A DNA stretch of 64,000 nucleotides from G963677325 sp963810555 (GTDB lineage: Bacteria > Bacteroidota > Bacteroidia > Bacteroidales > Prolixibacteraceae), in the NCBI GenBank assembly GCA_963810555.1, contig CAWENX010000022.1, positions 1 to 64,000 of the forward strand, given 5' to 3'. The notes under the pieces were generated by a model. The model ran no database searches. It saw only the letters and a list, made by a program, of their open reading frames with translations, and was not told the origin of the DNA. Shown piece by piece: positions 26,303 through 36,227 of this stretch. A program made the position numbers and the translations under genes. Each line of letters opens with the position of its first letter. The first letter of the stretch is position 1.

Positions 26303-27032
26303 TAATATTAAACAGTACTTGACTGGTGAATCATTTGCGAATTATAGAAAATTCCAATTTGAAAGGCGAACATTTATCCCTTCCAGAATTGATTTATTAA
26401 AAATTCTGTTGAAGGACAAGATCGTATTGCATATTGGGTGTTGTGACCATGAAAATCTGATCGATGAGAAGATTAGGAATAACACTCACCTTCATGTTCT
26501 AATATCTAATATTGCTAAAAAATGTATTGGCATTGATAATAATCCTGGGGGATTGAACAAATTAAAGAGTTTGAATATTGATAATTGTTTTTTTTATGAT
26601 TTATATGAAACAAACGATCCAACATTTGAGCGAGAGGAATTTGATTATGTTTTGCTGGGTGAGATATTGGAGCACGTTTCAGAACCTGTCTCTTTTTTAA
26701 TGACCATTCATAAGAAATTTGTCAACTCAAAAAAAATAATTATTACTGTTCCCAATGCTTTTAGTTCAAGAAATTTTTACAATATAAAGAGAGGAATTGA
26801 GGAAATTAATACTGATCATAAATACTGGTTTACGCCTTTTACAATTTCAAAAATTCTTACTGGAGCCAACTTTATACTCGATTCCGTTTATTTTGTGGAT
26901 AGGTCAAGAATAAATTTTATGGATAAAATTGTTAAATGGTTTTATTTATTACAAAGAAAAAATCCATTTACATCAAGAAAATGGAACATTTTAAAATCTA
27001 ATGGTTTGGTTGTTATTGGCCGATTTTTTTAA
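26268..27032 (+). CDS. Class I SAM-dependent methyltransferase
   Basis: The SAM-binding motif is VLHIGCCDHENL (motif I), followed by CIGIDNNPGGL (acidic motif II) and EEFDYVLLGEILEHVSEP (motif IV), a methyltransferase_11/23-like domain. Length 254 aa. It starts inside the 3' end of the glycosyltransferase gene and ends 5 nt from the convergent stop at 27038. It probably methylates a sugar or caps the chain; a chain-length-terminating methyltransferase is possible but not shown. Confidence 0.8.
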   Translation: MDKFKAPFTLNDNIKQYLTGESFANYRKFQFERRTFIPSRIDLLKILLKDKIVLHIGCCDHENLIDEKIRNNTHLHVLISNIAKKCIGIDNNPGGLNKLKSLNIDNCFFYDLYETNDPTFEREEFDYVLLGEILEHVSEPVSFLMTIHKKFVNSKKIIITVPNAFSSRNFYNIKRGIEEINTDHKYWFTPFTISKILTGANFILDSVYFVDRSRINFMDKIVKWFYLLQRKNPFTSRKWNILKSNGLVVIGRFF

Positions 27033-27037
27033 CAAGT

Positions 27038-27937
27038 TCATTTTTTCTTTGTAATTGTCAGATTAACTTTTCTAATATATCTGTTATTACTGATTCCGGT
27101 TTGATTAAAAATCTTAAGTGACTGCAGGAATTGGTAAAACATTAAAACAGATGCTTGCAAAGTTTTTGGCATCATTCTCATCAATGAATTGAAAAGGTTT
27201 ACTTTTGTCAATATCCCTTTATCTATTTTTTCTTTCCAACTAATAAATTCATAATCACTTTGCTGAGGGAATTGACTGAATATTTCAACATTTTCAAGTT
27301 TTTTTGCTATAATAAATAAATAGGAAGGGTAGGAATTTATCATCGTAATCCGATGCTTAACTGCCAATGGATCCATTACTTCATAAATAGAGGCATGTTT
27401 TCGATAAACATAGAAATACATTTTTATGATCTCAAAACCATTGGCTTTACTAAAAATCCTCCAGAAGAGTTCCGGACTGAATTGGTAAAATCCATGACCG
27501 AAAAAATTATTTGAGGGTGTAATCCCAATAAAATGGCCCCCCTCACTGACAGCATTCATACAATTCTTAATTGCCTGCGGAAAATTAAAAACATGTTCCA
27601 AACTTCCGCCGTCAATTACTAATGTATATTTTGATTTAAGATAATCTGGGATTGGTAGGTTTAAATCATGAACTAATGTAGAGCCCTCGTAATCAGATGC
27701 GTCTATGGAATCTACAGTTTTTGCTCCCAATAATTTGAGGAAGGGTTCCGAATACTTATTATGCCTGAAGACATCTTCAACAGAACGGTTTGGAAATTCA
27801 GCTTTGCACACCAGTTTTTGAAACTCTTTCTTTTTCAAAAATAATTCCTGTCTGCCTATGGTTAAAACTCTATCGAAGTCAACCCCGATCTGTTTTGAGT
27901 GAATTAAAAGTTTTATGCCAATTCTATCAATCCCCAT
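27038..27937 (-). CDS. Methyltransferase-like protein, 299 aa
   Basis: The central region resembles a SAM methyltransferase: TVDSIDASDYEGSTLVHDLN, YTLVIDGGSLEHVFNFPQAI and SEGGHFIGITPSNNFFGHGF. The usual glycine-rich motif I is degenerate (LLGAKTVDSID), so activity is uncertain. The C-terminal 90 residues are basic and partly amphipathic. It is convergent with the preceding methyltransferase gene and belongs to the polysaccharide locus by position. Confidence 0.65.
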   Translation of the reverse strand: MGIDRIGIKLLIHSKQIGVDFDRVLTIGRQELFLKKKEFQKLVCKAEFPNRSVEDVFRHNKYSEPFLKLLGAKTVDSIDASDYEGSTLVHDLNLPIPDYLKSKYTLVIDGGSLEHVFNFPQAIKNCMNAVSEGGHFIGITPSNNFFGHGFYQFSPELFWRIFSKANGFEIIKMYFYVYRKHASIYEVMDPLAVKHRITMINSYPSYLFIIAKKLENVEIFSQFPQQSDYEFISWKEKIDKGILTKVNLFNSLMRMMPKTLQASVLMFYQFLQSLKIFNQTGISNNRYIRKVNLTITKKK

Positions 27938-28671
27938 TTCGATTGTCGTTAATATTTATCCTGAAAGGAAAGATATAAATCATTTTTAATAAATAAGACT
28001 GAAGTATCCTTTATATGGAGACTGCTTCTCATTGTCCCCTTTACTGATTGATCAACAATGATTCCCAATGAATTAAAGATTTAGGATTATTGCAAAAGTA
28101 ACAAAATACAAGTCTCGAAAGTGCTTTAATTTAATTAAACGGGAGTTTCAATGTTTACTTAAATACAGAGAAACGGATAATGAATTAAACAATTGAATTT
28201 TCCGGCTTCCGTCCCCTCTGTAATCCTTTAGTTGCTATTGACCGTTTTTGTCTTTTGAGAGGAATTATTTTGTCCCTTTTAAAATCATACCAGGGCTATA
28301 CCAATTCCATAGTTTCTGCACTATATCTGCACTATACGCACTATATCTGCACTAATTAGTGGAAATATTGTGTTTAAATAGTGAAAAAAATGTGGAAATG
28401 ATATTTACCTGGTATGGCCTTGGTAAGGGGATGGCACTTCGAAGTCTTTACGGAATCAAATGATGTAATCGACGTTTCCGGATTTTAAACCGGGATTCTT
28501 TGGGGAGTTACATAATTGTTATTTCGAACCCTGTTAATTTTACTTTGGAAATTCTACCTGAAGAGTAAAGAAAACATGGATAATTATGCCAATTATGCTC
28601 ATTATCCTGGTAATACATCCGAAGAAAGTTATAAACAGTGAAGAAAAAACTATTTACAAGAATTAAATATT
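27938..28671. other. Intergenic gap with a short tandem repeat
   Basis: No gene is visible over about 730 nt. A tandem TCTGCACTATA-like 11-mer occurs about four times at 28315-28354. The rest is AT-rich with stops in all frames. It separates the polysaccharide locus from dnaG. Confidence 0.5.
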
Positions 28672-30627
28672 TTAAAAGCTGATTGTCCTGTTTCCTAACT
28701 TGTCACACAACTGTCTTTCAACGACTTTGAGATTTTGGTGTCTTTCCTGCAATTCTGCAACTTTATCAAAATCGTCATTTTTTGTGGCAGTTTTGATTCC
28801 TTCTCCTATTTCGGATATAAGCCAGGAGATATATCTTAATTTATATTCCTGCAATACTTTAGGAACAAGTGAATAAAGGATCTCATGTTCTTCTTCGATG
28901 AAATTACCTCTCTTCTTCCAGAATGAGCTCAGCTTGTTTTTTTCGGCAAGAATATCTGATGCTAACTGACTAACCTGATTGTCAGGGTGATTGACAAAAT
29001 ATTTTAAAGCATCGAAATCAGGGAGATCAAGATTTTCACGATACTCATCCATGATTTTTCTTATGACGGGATCAACGGATTCCATCTGATCATTTTCCAG
29101 GTCGGATAAAATATATTCTGCCACATAAAGTGGTTCATTTACTCCTGTTTCCTGATTTTCGATATCGCTTAATTTATTACTGCCGTATTTTATCAGCATT
29201 TTCAACAATTCACGTTCTTCATTTTCAAAGGGATTATGCTTTGAATTTGAATTCAGAACAACCGGTATATTCGCCCTTTTTTCTTTAAGAAGATCAGATT
29301 CCTTCTTTTGAATCAGATCCGTGTGCGTCTTAATATTCAGTTTCCTTATTTCACTGTAAAGCAATTCCTCACGGACATTCAGAAGTTTGCTGCATTCTTT
29401 GAGGTATTCCGATCTTATGATATCGGATGGTATTTTCGAAATTGAACTGACAATATCACCGACCAATCCTGCCCTGCTTAATGGATCATTTTCCATTCCT
29501 TCCAGCAGAAGGTTTACTTTGAATTTAATGAAGTCAGTTTCGTGTTGTTTGATATAAGATGTTAATTGTGAGGCTCCCATAGAACGGGAGAAGGAATCAG
29601 GATCTTCTCCTTCTGGAAGAGGCAGAACCTTTACATTAATTCCTTCTTCGAGGATCAGATCAATCCCGCGCATTGAAGCCTTGATCCCAGCCTGATCGCC
29701 ATCATAAATGATTGTAATATTGTTGGTAAATCTTCTGATCAGCCTTATTTGATCGATGGTAAGGGAAGTTCCGGATGAAGCAACCACATTTTCGATGCCT
29801 GCCTGATGAAGTGATGTGACGTCGGTATATCCTTCGACCAGGTAACATTTATCTTGATTTATGATGGCCCTCTTTGCCTGGAAAATCCCATAAAGTACTC
29901 TGCTTTTGTGATATATCTCTGATTCTGGCGAGTTGATGTATTTGGCAACCGTTTTATCCTGGGATAGTGTTCTTCCTCCGAATGCAATGACCCTGCCTGA
30001 AACGCTTTGAATCGGAAACATAACCCGTCCGGCAAAACGATCCCGGATCCAATCGTCACGTTTGATGGTCAGTCCTGTTTTTTCGAGGTATTCCATCTTA
30101 TATCCCTCTTTGAGGGCAGCATTAGTAAAGGAATCTTTCTCATCAGGGCAATAGCCCAATGCAAACTTTGTTATGATATCATCTCTTATGCCACGTTCCC
30201 TGAAATATGCCAGACCAATAATCCTCCCGGCATTTGTATCCCATAGCTGCTGCGTGAAATACTTCTGCGCAAATTCTGAAACGATCAACTGGCTTTCACG
30301 GTCATTGCGTTCCTGAACATCTTCAGGATTTTCTTCTCTTTCCTTAACTTCAATATTGTATTTTTTCGCAAGCCATTTTAAGGCTTCGATATATGAAAGA
30401 TGCTCATGTTCCATGATAAAATTTACGGCAGAACCTCCTTTCCCGCAACCAAAGCACTTATAGATTCCTTTTGACTGGGAAACGCTGAATGAGGGAGTTT
30501 TTTCGTTATGAAAGGGGCATAATCCGATCAGATTGGTTCCTCGTCTTTTTAAGGTGACAAACTCGCCAATCACCTCCATAATTTCAGTGGCATCGAGTAT
30601 CTGCTGAATTGTTGCCTGATCGATCAT
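28672..30627 (-). CDS. dnaG: DNA primase DnaG
   Basis: Primase that makes RNA primers at the replication fork. The CHC2 zinc finger has C37, H40, C58 and C61 (GLCPFHNEKTPSFSV, YKCFGCGKGG). The core contains RVIAFGGRTL and the TOPRIM domain (CYLVEGYTDVTSLHQAG with the catalytic Glu, then IIYDGDQAG). The C-terminal helical region would bind the DnaB helicase. Length 651 aa is normal and the frame is intact. It begins MIDQATIQQILDATEIMEVI. Confidence 0.97.
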   Translation of the reverse strand: MIDQATIQQILDATEIMEVIGEFVTLKRRGTNLIGLCPFHNEKTPSFSVSQSKGIYKCFGCGKGGSAVNFIMEHEHLSYIEALKWLAKKYNIEVKEREENPEDVQERNDRESQLIVSEFAQKYFTQQLWDTNAGRIIGLAYFRERGIRDDIITKFALGYCPDEKDSFTNAALKEGYKMEYLEKTGLTIKRDDWIRDRFAGRVMFPIQSVSGRVIAFGGRTLSQDKTVAKYINSPESEIYHKSRVLYGIFQAKRAIINQDKCYLVEGYTDVTSLHQAGIENVVASSGTSLTIDQIRLIRRFTNNITIIYDGDQAGIKASMRGIDLILEEGINVKVLPLPEGEDPDSFSRSMGASQLTSYIKQHETDFIKFKVNLLLEGMENDPLSRAGLVGDIVSSISKIPSDIIRSEYLKECSKLLNVREELLYSEIRKLNIKTHTDLIQKKESDLLKEKRANIPVVLNSNSKHNPFENEERELLKMLIKYGSNKLSDIENQETGVNEPLYVAEYILSDLENDQMESVDPVIRKIMDEYRENLDLPDFDALKYFVNHPDNQVSQLASDILAEKNKLSSFWKKRGNFIEEEHEILYSLVPKVLQEYKLRYISWLISEIGEGIKTATKNDDFDKVAELQERHQNLKVVERQLCDKLGNRTISF

Positions 30628-30721
30628 AAGGGCAAAGGTAAAGAAAAGGGATGAACGATGAGATATGAGTTATGAAGTCTTTGAACTCATATCTCATAAC
30701 CCGGATCTCATAACTATTCTA

Positions 30722-33313
30722 TTAGATCCATCTAAGTAATTTGAAATCCTGTCTGTTAGATAGTTTTGCATTCTTGGGGAATATCCTCAATCCGTAATTA
30801 TAGGTGCCTGGTTTTGTAAGAGTGAGATTAAGAACGTAATGAGTTAAATCATTTTCGACTTTCTCAAAAATAAACTCGTATCTGTCCACAAAATCAGTAT
30901 GATCATCTCCGGAGGCAATAATTATTTCAACGCCAATTTCATCCGGTGAAAGGCCTTTAATATCGAGCACAAGGCGCGAGGGGTAAGTTTGTCCCATTCT
31001 ATAAGTATTGGTAATTCCGTCAGCCAGTTGAACATTTACCACTTCAATCTGATCCCATATTGATAATATTTTATTTTTCCATGCAGCAATCTCCCTTGCC
31101 TCAAAGTAATTATTCGCACAAATCCTTGAAGATCGTTTTGACAACGGCATGTAATACCTGTTAAAATAATCTTTCATCATTCTTTTGGTGGTGAAATGGG
31201 GGACAATTTCCGCAAAGGTGTTTTTTATAAAATCGATCCACAGAATCGGAATATTTTTTTCGTTCCTGTAATAATAAGCGGGGATTATTTCGTTTTCAAG
31301 CATACTGTATATTGCCTCGGCATCCAATTCATCCTGAAGTTCCTGGACGTCAAATGTCCGTTCAATCGGGAGAGCCCAGCCGGCATCTTTTTTATAGCCT
31401 TCAACCCACCATCCGTCCAATACCGAAAAGTGGAGAGTTCCGTTCATCACTCCTTTTTCTCCTGAAGTTCCTGAAGCTTCCAAAGGACGCGTGGGGGTAT
31501 TCATCCAAATATCGCAACCCTGAACCAGCATTTTGGCAAGGTACATATCATAATTTTGGATAAACAGAATACGTCCTATGAATTCGGGACGTTTTGAAAT
31601 ATCGATGATGAATTTAATAAGATCCTGCCCAGCTTTATCCGCAGGGTGGGCTTTGCCGGCAAAAAGAAATTGAACCGGTCGATCAGGATTGTTTACAATC
31701 TTTGCAAGACGGTTGATATTTCGAAAAAGAAGGTGAGCGCGTTTATAAGTGGCAAAACGACGTGCAAATCCAATAGTTAAGGCTTTTGAATTCAATTTAT
31801 TAATTACCTCTGAAATGAATTTCGGATTTTCATTTCGTTGAACATGGATATTGGTATATCTATCCTTAATGAAGGATATCAGGTTGTCGCGCAGCCTGGA
31901 TTTAGTTTCCCAGATAATATGATCCGGAATTTTAAATATATTTTTCCATGTCCGTGATTCGGTTTCTTCATTGTAATCATGAATATCTTCTTCGGATTCA
32001 TCGGTTTTAAGAAATTTCTCATGAATTATTTTCCATTCAGGGGAAGCCCATGTAGGGTAATGGACCCCATTTGTAACAAAATGAATGTTATCAAGTTCCT
32101 CCGGCAGGAATCCTTTATATAATTTGGAAAAAAGTCCTTTTGAAACATCTCCGTGCAATAAACTGACCCCGTTGATTTCCTGTGAAAGATTAGCGGCGAG
32201 GAAACTCATATTAAAATGATCTTCAGTATTTGAGGCTTTGCCCAAAGAGAGAAAATCTTCAATGCCGATTCCCATTATCTGGGCCATTTTGCCCATATAT
32301 AGCTTAAACAGATCATCATGAAAAGAGTCATGACCAGCCGGGACAGGGGTATGAGTTGTGAACAGAGTGGAAGCCCTGACAATTTCTCTTGCTTCTGAAA
32401 ATGAAAGTTTCGAATTTTCCATAAATAATCTGATCCTTTCAATTCCGATCAAAGCTGCATGTCCCTCGTTGCAATGGTAAATATCCGATTTAATGCCAAT
32501 CTTTTCAAGAAGTCTTATTCCTCCGATGCCAAGAACCATTTCCTGTTTCAAACGGTTTTCATTATCGCCTCCATATAAATGGTGTGTAATAAATCGATCC
32601 GGATCCCGATTAGCTTCATAGTCAGTATCAAGAAGATAAAGCCTGACACTGCCAATATTTACGTACCATATATGAGCAAATACTGTTCTTCCCGGCATAT
32701 CGATATCAACTGTAACCCAATCACCATTTGAATCCATTACAGGCTGAATCGCCAATTTGGAAAAATGCTCTGATTCGTATTGGGCTATCTGTTCTCCCTG
32801 CATCGATATTATTTGCTTAAAGTAACCGTAGCGGTATAAAAGTCCGATTCCGGTCATATCCACCTTGGAATCACTGGCTTCCTTAAGAAAATCGCCTGCA
32901 AGAATCCCTAAACCTCCCGAATAGATTTTAAGACTTGAATGCAGTCCAAACTCCATGCTGAAATAGGCAATTTTTGGACCACTTAATTTTTGACGTTCGT
33001 GAAGATATTTTTTAAGCTTGTTTTCAACCGATTTCATCCTTAAAATGAAAGATTCGTCCGATTTCAACTCATCGAACCGTTCCAGACTGGTTTCTTCAAG
33101 CAGAACGACAGGATTGTGCTCGCACTCTTCCCATATTCCAGGATCTATTTCACTGAATAGAGCCCTGGCTTCATCATTCCATGACCACCAAAGGTTTCGT
33201 GAAAGTTCTCTAAGCGGAATTAAACTGTCAGGAACATTTGACTCAACAATTATTTTTTTCCACGAGGGACCAGTATTTTCAGGTAGACTTATTTTATTAT
33301 TTGCAAAATCCAT
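30722..33313 (-). CDS. glgP: Alpha-glucan phosphorylase (GT35)
   Basis: Phosphorolytic release of glucose-1-phosphate from alpha-1,4-glucans. The protein has the short bacterial/archaeal architecture with the N-terminal DUF3417 domain (LSRNLWWSWNDEARALF), IAYFSMEFGLHSSLKIYSGG, HCNEGHAALIGIERI, FVTNGVHYPTWASPEW, and RPLEASGTSGEKGVMNG with the PLP-binding lysine. Length 863 aa is normal. It ends a glycogen/maltodextrin operon on the minus strand after GH57, a GT4 synthase and the debranching enzyme. Confidence 0.93.
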   Translation of the reverse strand: MDFANNKISLPENTGPSWKKIIVESNVPDSLIPLRELSRNLWWSWNDEARALFSEIDPGIWEECEHNPVVLLEETSLERFDELKSDESFILRMKSVENKLKKYLHERQKLSGPKIAYFSMEFGLHSSLKIYSGGLGILAGDFLKEASDSKVDMTGIGLLYRYGYFKQIISMQGEQIAQYESEHFSKLAIQPVMDSNGDWVTVDIDMPGRTVFAHIWYVNIGSVRLYLLDTDYEANRDPDRFITHHLYGGDNENRLKQEMVLGIGGIRLLEKIGIKSDIYHCNEGHAALIGIERIRLFMENSKLSFSEAREIVRASTLFTTHTPVPAGHDSFHDDLFKLYMGKMAQIMGIGIEDFLSLGKASNTEDHFNMSFLAANLSQEINGVSLLHGDVSKGLFSKLYKGFLPEELDNIHFVTNGVHYPTWASPEWKIIHEKFLKTDESEEDIHDYNEETESRTWKNIFKIPDHIIWETKSRLRDNLISFIKDRYTNIHVQRNENPKFISEVINKLNSKALTIGFARRFATYKRAHLLFRNINRLAKIVNNPDRPVQFLFAGKAHPADKAGQDLIKFIIDISKRPEFIGRILFIQNYDMYLAKMLVQGCDIWMNTPTRPLEASGTSGEKGVMNGTLHFSVLDGWWVEGYKKDAGWALPIERTFDVQELQDELDAEAIYSMLENEIIPAYYYRNEKNIPILWIDFIKNTFAEIVPHFTTKRMMKDYFNRYYMPLSKRSSRICANNYFEAREIAAWKNKILSIWDQIEVVNVQLADGITNTYRMGQTYPSRLVLDIKGLSPDEIGVEIIIASGDDHTDFVDRYEFIFEKVENDLTHYVLNLTLTKPGTYNYGLRIFPKNAKLSNRQDFKLLRWI

Positions 33314-33500
33314 TTTATAAGTTTAAATAAAATTCTGACTTATGTAATAAACACTTGATCAGATCATTAATAGAGTAATTTTAAAATTAGCTTTTAAATT
33401 ATAAATATCAATTATTCCACTATTGACTCATGATTCTTTTAACGGAATTTTAATGTAAAGGCGTGTAAGCTCAATTCTCATTTTAATTATCGATTTTGAT

Positions 33501-34889
33501 TTATTGCTTTTTTATTGGGCCAGTTCGTGCAGTTTTCTTTAGAACTGTTTTATGTGATACGGCTTTTTCCTTTTTTTGCGGGGTGGTTTTTTTACTCTTA
33601 ATATTTATTTTATTTTCCTCTTTCCCCTTAATTTCTTTTTTGGTTGATTTTTCTTCAGCCTTTTCTTTTTGATCAATGATCTTCACTTCTGGCATGCTTT
33701 TGGTTATAAATGAATTAAGGCGGAAACTGAAATCACTCATTACATTCATATAGTTGATAAAAGCCTCGTATGGATTGCCATAAGGATTAAAAGATTTATG
33801 AACTTCTCCGTCAGAAAAGAACTTGGTACACATATAATAGAAGTGATCATTAGCCTGAAGATAGGTCCAGTCTTTAAGAATCCTTTTATCGGTGCAATCT
33901 TTGATTTTGTCTTTCATACGGTACAATTTATCAAAAGCTTCTTTCTGGAGATCATTGCCAAGCCATGCACTAAGGTCACGTTCCTCATCAGCCCAGGAAA
34001 TTGGATGGGGAACATGAATTGCCGACACCGGTTGATATTTTTTAATCACCTCTGCGGGTGTGGCAAATTCGATCTCATGGGTTTTTAAAATATTGGAAGG
34101 GAGATGACGCATAAAGTCAAAAATACCTGTACTTTTTGGCTGAAGCTGCCCAAGTGTTTCATAATTGATGAAAATATTTACAACCTCTTCACTTTTAGGC
34201 AGACTTTTTATCCAGCCGGTATATTTATCAGCTGTCAGAGGAAATTCATTCCAGGCAGTGTTTGAAAACCTAAATGAGAGATCGTCGCTGAACCTGAAAT
34301 TGCGCATTAACACCTTTAGCCTGGGATTCAGAGCATTACAATATAAATAGTTTGGACTTTTCCATCCAAGGATATGCTTGGCCCCCTCGGTGATAATCGC
34401 TTCATATCCCATCTTTTGTACCAGATCACCTATCTCATCCGAATAGATCAGCTCAGTATTTTTAAAAACAACAGGTTTCTGACCGAATAATTCTTCAATC
34501 AGATTATCATGAGAAATAACCTGCTCCTGAAACATCTGGCCATCAATAAGTGAAACAAGCGAATCTGCATAGGTCTCTGACAGAAACTCAACACATCCGG
34601 TCTTAGCCAGTTCAGCAAATGAAGTGATCACTTCAGGATAATATAATTTTAATTGGTCAATAACAACTCCTGATAATGAAAAAGCAATCCTGAATTTCCC
34701 TTTATGTTTTTTGATCTGTTCAAGAATGGTTTTATTGGCCGGCAAATAACAGTTATCAGCAATTTTCCTGATAATAGATTCGTTTGCATAATCATCATAA
34801 TAATAATCATCTCTGCCAATATCGAAAAAGCGGTATTTCCGGTATCTGAATGGTTGATGAATCTGAAAGATAAGGCAAACCGATTTCAT
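33501..34889 (-). CDS. GH57 alpha-amylase-like enzyme
   Basis: Glycoside hydrolase family 57: SVCLIFQIHQPFRYRKY at the start, FKNTELIYSDEI with the nucleophilic Glu position, and VPHPISWADEERDLSAWLG as a later conserved region. The catalytic part ends near residue 400; the last 60 residues are a Lys/Glu/Thr-rich tail (KEKAEEKSTKKEIKGKEE), probably disordered. The start ATG overlaps the TGA of the GT4 gene (34886). It should hydrolyse or rearrange alpha-1,4-glucan inside the cell, since no signal peptide is seen. Confidence 0.9.
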   Translation of the reverse strand: MKSVCLIFQIHQPFRYRKYRFFDIGRDDYYYDDYANESIIRKIADNCYLPANKTILEQIKKHKGKFRIAFSLSGVVIDQLKLYYPEVITSFAELAKTGCVEFLSETYADSLVSLIDGQMFQEQVISHDNLIEELFGQKPVVFKNTELIYSDEIGDLVQKMGYEAIITEGAKHILGWKSPNYLYCNALNPRLKVLMRNFRFSDDLSFRFSNTAWNEFPLTADKYTGWIKSLPKSEEVVNIFINYETLGQLQPKSTGIFDFMRHLPSNILKTHEIEFATPAEVIKKYQPVSAIHVPHPISWADEERDLSAWLGNDLQKEAFDKLYRMKDKIKDCTDKRILKDWTYLQANDHFYYMCTKFFSDGEVHKSFNPYGNPYEAFINYMNVMSDFSFRLNSFITKSMPEVKIIDQKEKAEEKSTKKEIKGKEENKINIKSKKTTPQKKEKAVSHKTVLKKTARTGPIKKQ

Positions 34890-36196
34890 AGTTCCTGAGT
34901 TTTTAATTGGCCTAACATTGAGTTATATATTTCCAGCACAAGCGCTGCAGAATGTTTCCACTGAAGATTCCCAACCTCTTCACGTCCGTATTTCCTGAAC
35001 ATAGCCGAGAGTGCAGGGTATTCTAAGATTGCATATATTGCATCAGCCATAGCGTTGATATCCCAAAAATCAACTTTAATTGCATGAGTCAATATTTCTG
35101 CAACTCCCGATTGTTTCGATATGATAACCGGCACATTGCTCATAATTGCTTCTAAAGGCGAGATCCCAAAAGGTTCAGATACTGAGGGCATAACATAAAC
35201 ATCACTCATCCTTAACATTTCAAAAACATCGTCACCTTTAAGAAATCCCGTAAAATGGAACCTGTCTGATATGCCCAAACGTGCAGCTCGCCTGATCATT
35301 TTTTCAATCATATCACCAGTTCCGGCCATTACAAAATGAACTTTTTCAGTACGACGGATAACCTGGTAGGCTGCTTCAATAAAATATTCCGGTCCCTTCT
35401 GCATTGTAATCCTTCCCAGAAAAGTAACGATCTTATCAGGGAACCCCTTAACGCTTTCGCCATTTACCGGATGTTCTACTGGTTCAACTGCATTGTACAC
35501 TGTTATTATTTTTGATGGATCAATCCCATATTTTTCTATTACTATATTACGTGTAAGATTACTGACAGTTATAATTTTATCAGCCATTTCCATCCCTTCA
35601 CGTTCAATGGAATAGACCTGAGGATTCACGCTACCTCCGCTTCTGTCGAAATCCGTTGCATGTACATGAATTACAAGCGGTTTTCCGCTCACCCTTTTGG
35701 CGGCAATTCCTGCCGGATAGGCTAACCAGTCATGAGCATGAATGATATCAAAATCATATTCTCTGCCGATTTGCTCTGCTACGATGGCATAATTGTGGAT
35801 CTCTTCCATCAGATTTGGACCGTATTTCCCTGAAAAATATAATTTCCCCTCGGAATCAGTCTGAATGAAATGTTTTTCAGATGATATCCTTTGTTCCGCG
35901 ATTTTCCAGAATTCCTCAGGTGTGGTATAGGGGATCAGGTTCGATTCAACTTCAATGGATTCAAATTGCTTTTCCACATCTCTGAAGACTATATTTCTTT
36001 TTGTGAGGGATATATTGTTGGCGCCAATTATCTCTTTTACAGCAGAAACATCCTCGTCTCCATAAGTTTTTGGCACCACAAAAAGAATATCGACGTTCCC
36101 GAGCTGGGCAAAACCTTTTGTGAGACCATAACTGGCTGTCCCCAATCCTCCGCTTATATGAGGAGGAAACTCCCATCCAAACATTAAAACTTTCAT
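34886..36196 (-). CDS. GT4-type glycogen synthase-like glycosyltransferase
   Basis: The protein begins MKVLMFGWEFPPHISGGLG, the acceptor-side motif of GT4/GT5-like glucan synthases, and has DIIHAHDWLAYPAGIAAKR, VIHVHATDFDRSGG, VTFLGRITMQKGPEYFIEA and SVSEPFGISPLEAIMSNVPV (E-x7-E). Length 436 aa. In this context it most likely makes alpha-1,4-glucan from a nucleotide-glucose, or from maltose-1-phosphate or trehalose-linked chemistry; the donor is not certain. It is coupled to GH57 by ATGA overlap. Confidence 0.88.
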   Translation of the reverse strand: MKVLMFGWEFPPHISGGLGTASYGLTKGFAQLGNVDILFVVPKTYGDEDVSAVKEIIGANNISLTKRNIVFRDVEKQFESIEVESNLIPYTTPEEFWKIAEQRISSEKHFIQTDSEGKLYFSGKYGPNLMEEIHNYAIVAEQIGREYDFDIIHAHDWLAYPAGIAAKRVSGKPLVIHVHATDFDRSGGSVNPQVYSIEREGMEMADKIITVSNLTRNIVIEKYGIDPSKIITVYNAVEPVEHPVNGESVKGFPDKIVTFLGRITMQKGPEYFIEAAYQVIRRTEKVHFVMAGTGDMIEKMIRRAARLGISDRFHFTGFLKGDDVFEMLRMSDVYVMPSVSEPFGISPLEAIMSNVPVIISKQSGVAEILTHAIKVDFWDINAMADAIYAILEYPALSAMFRKYGREEVGNLQWKHSAALVLEIYNSMLGQLKTQEL

Positions 36197-36227
36197 TTAT
36201 TGCTTATCTTATGTGAATAGTATATTC

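Noticed and set aside
28315..28354. Operator array
   Set aside because: Only four copies of an 11-mer in a gap without a nearby regulator gene; too little to call a regulatory site.
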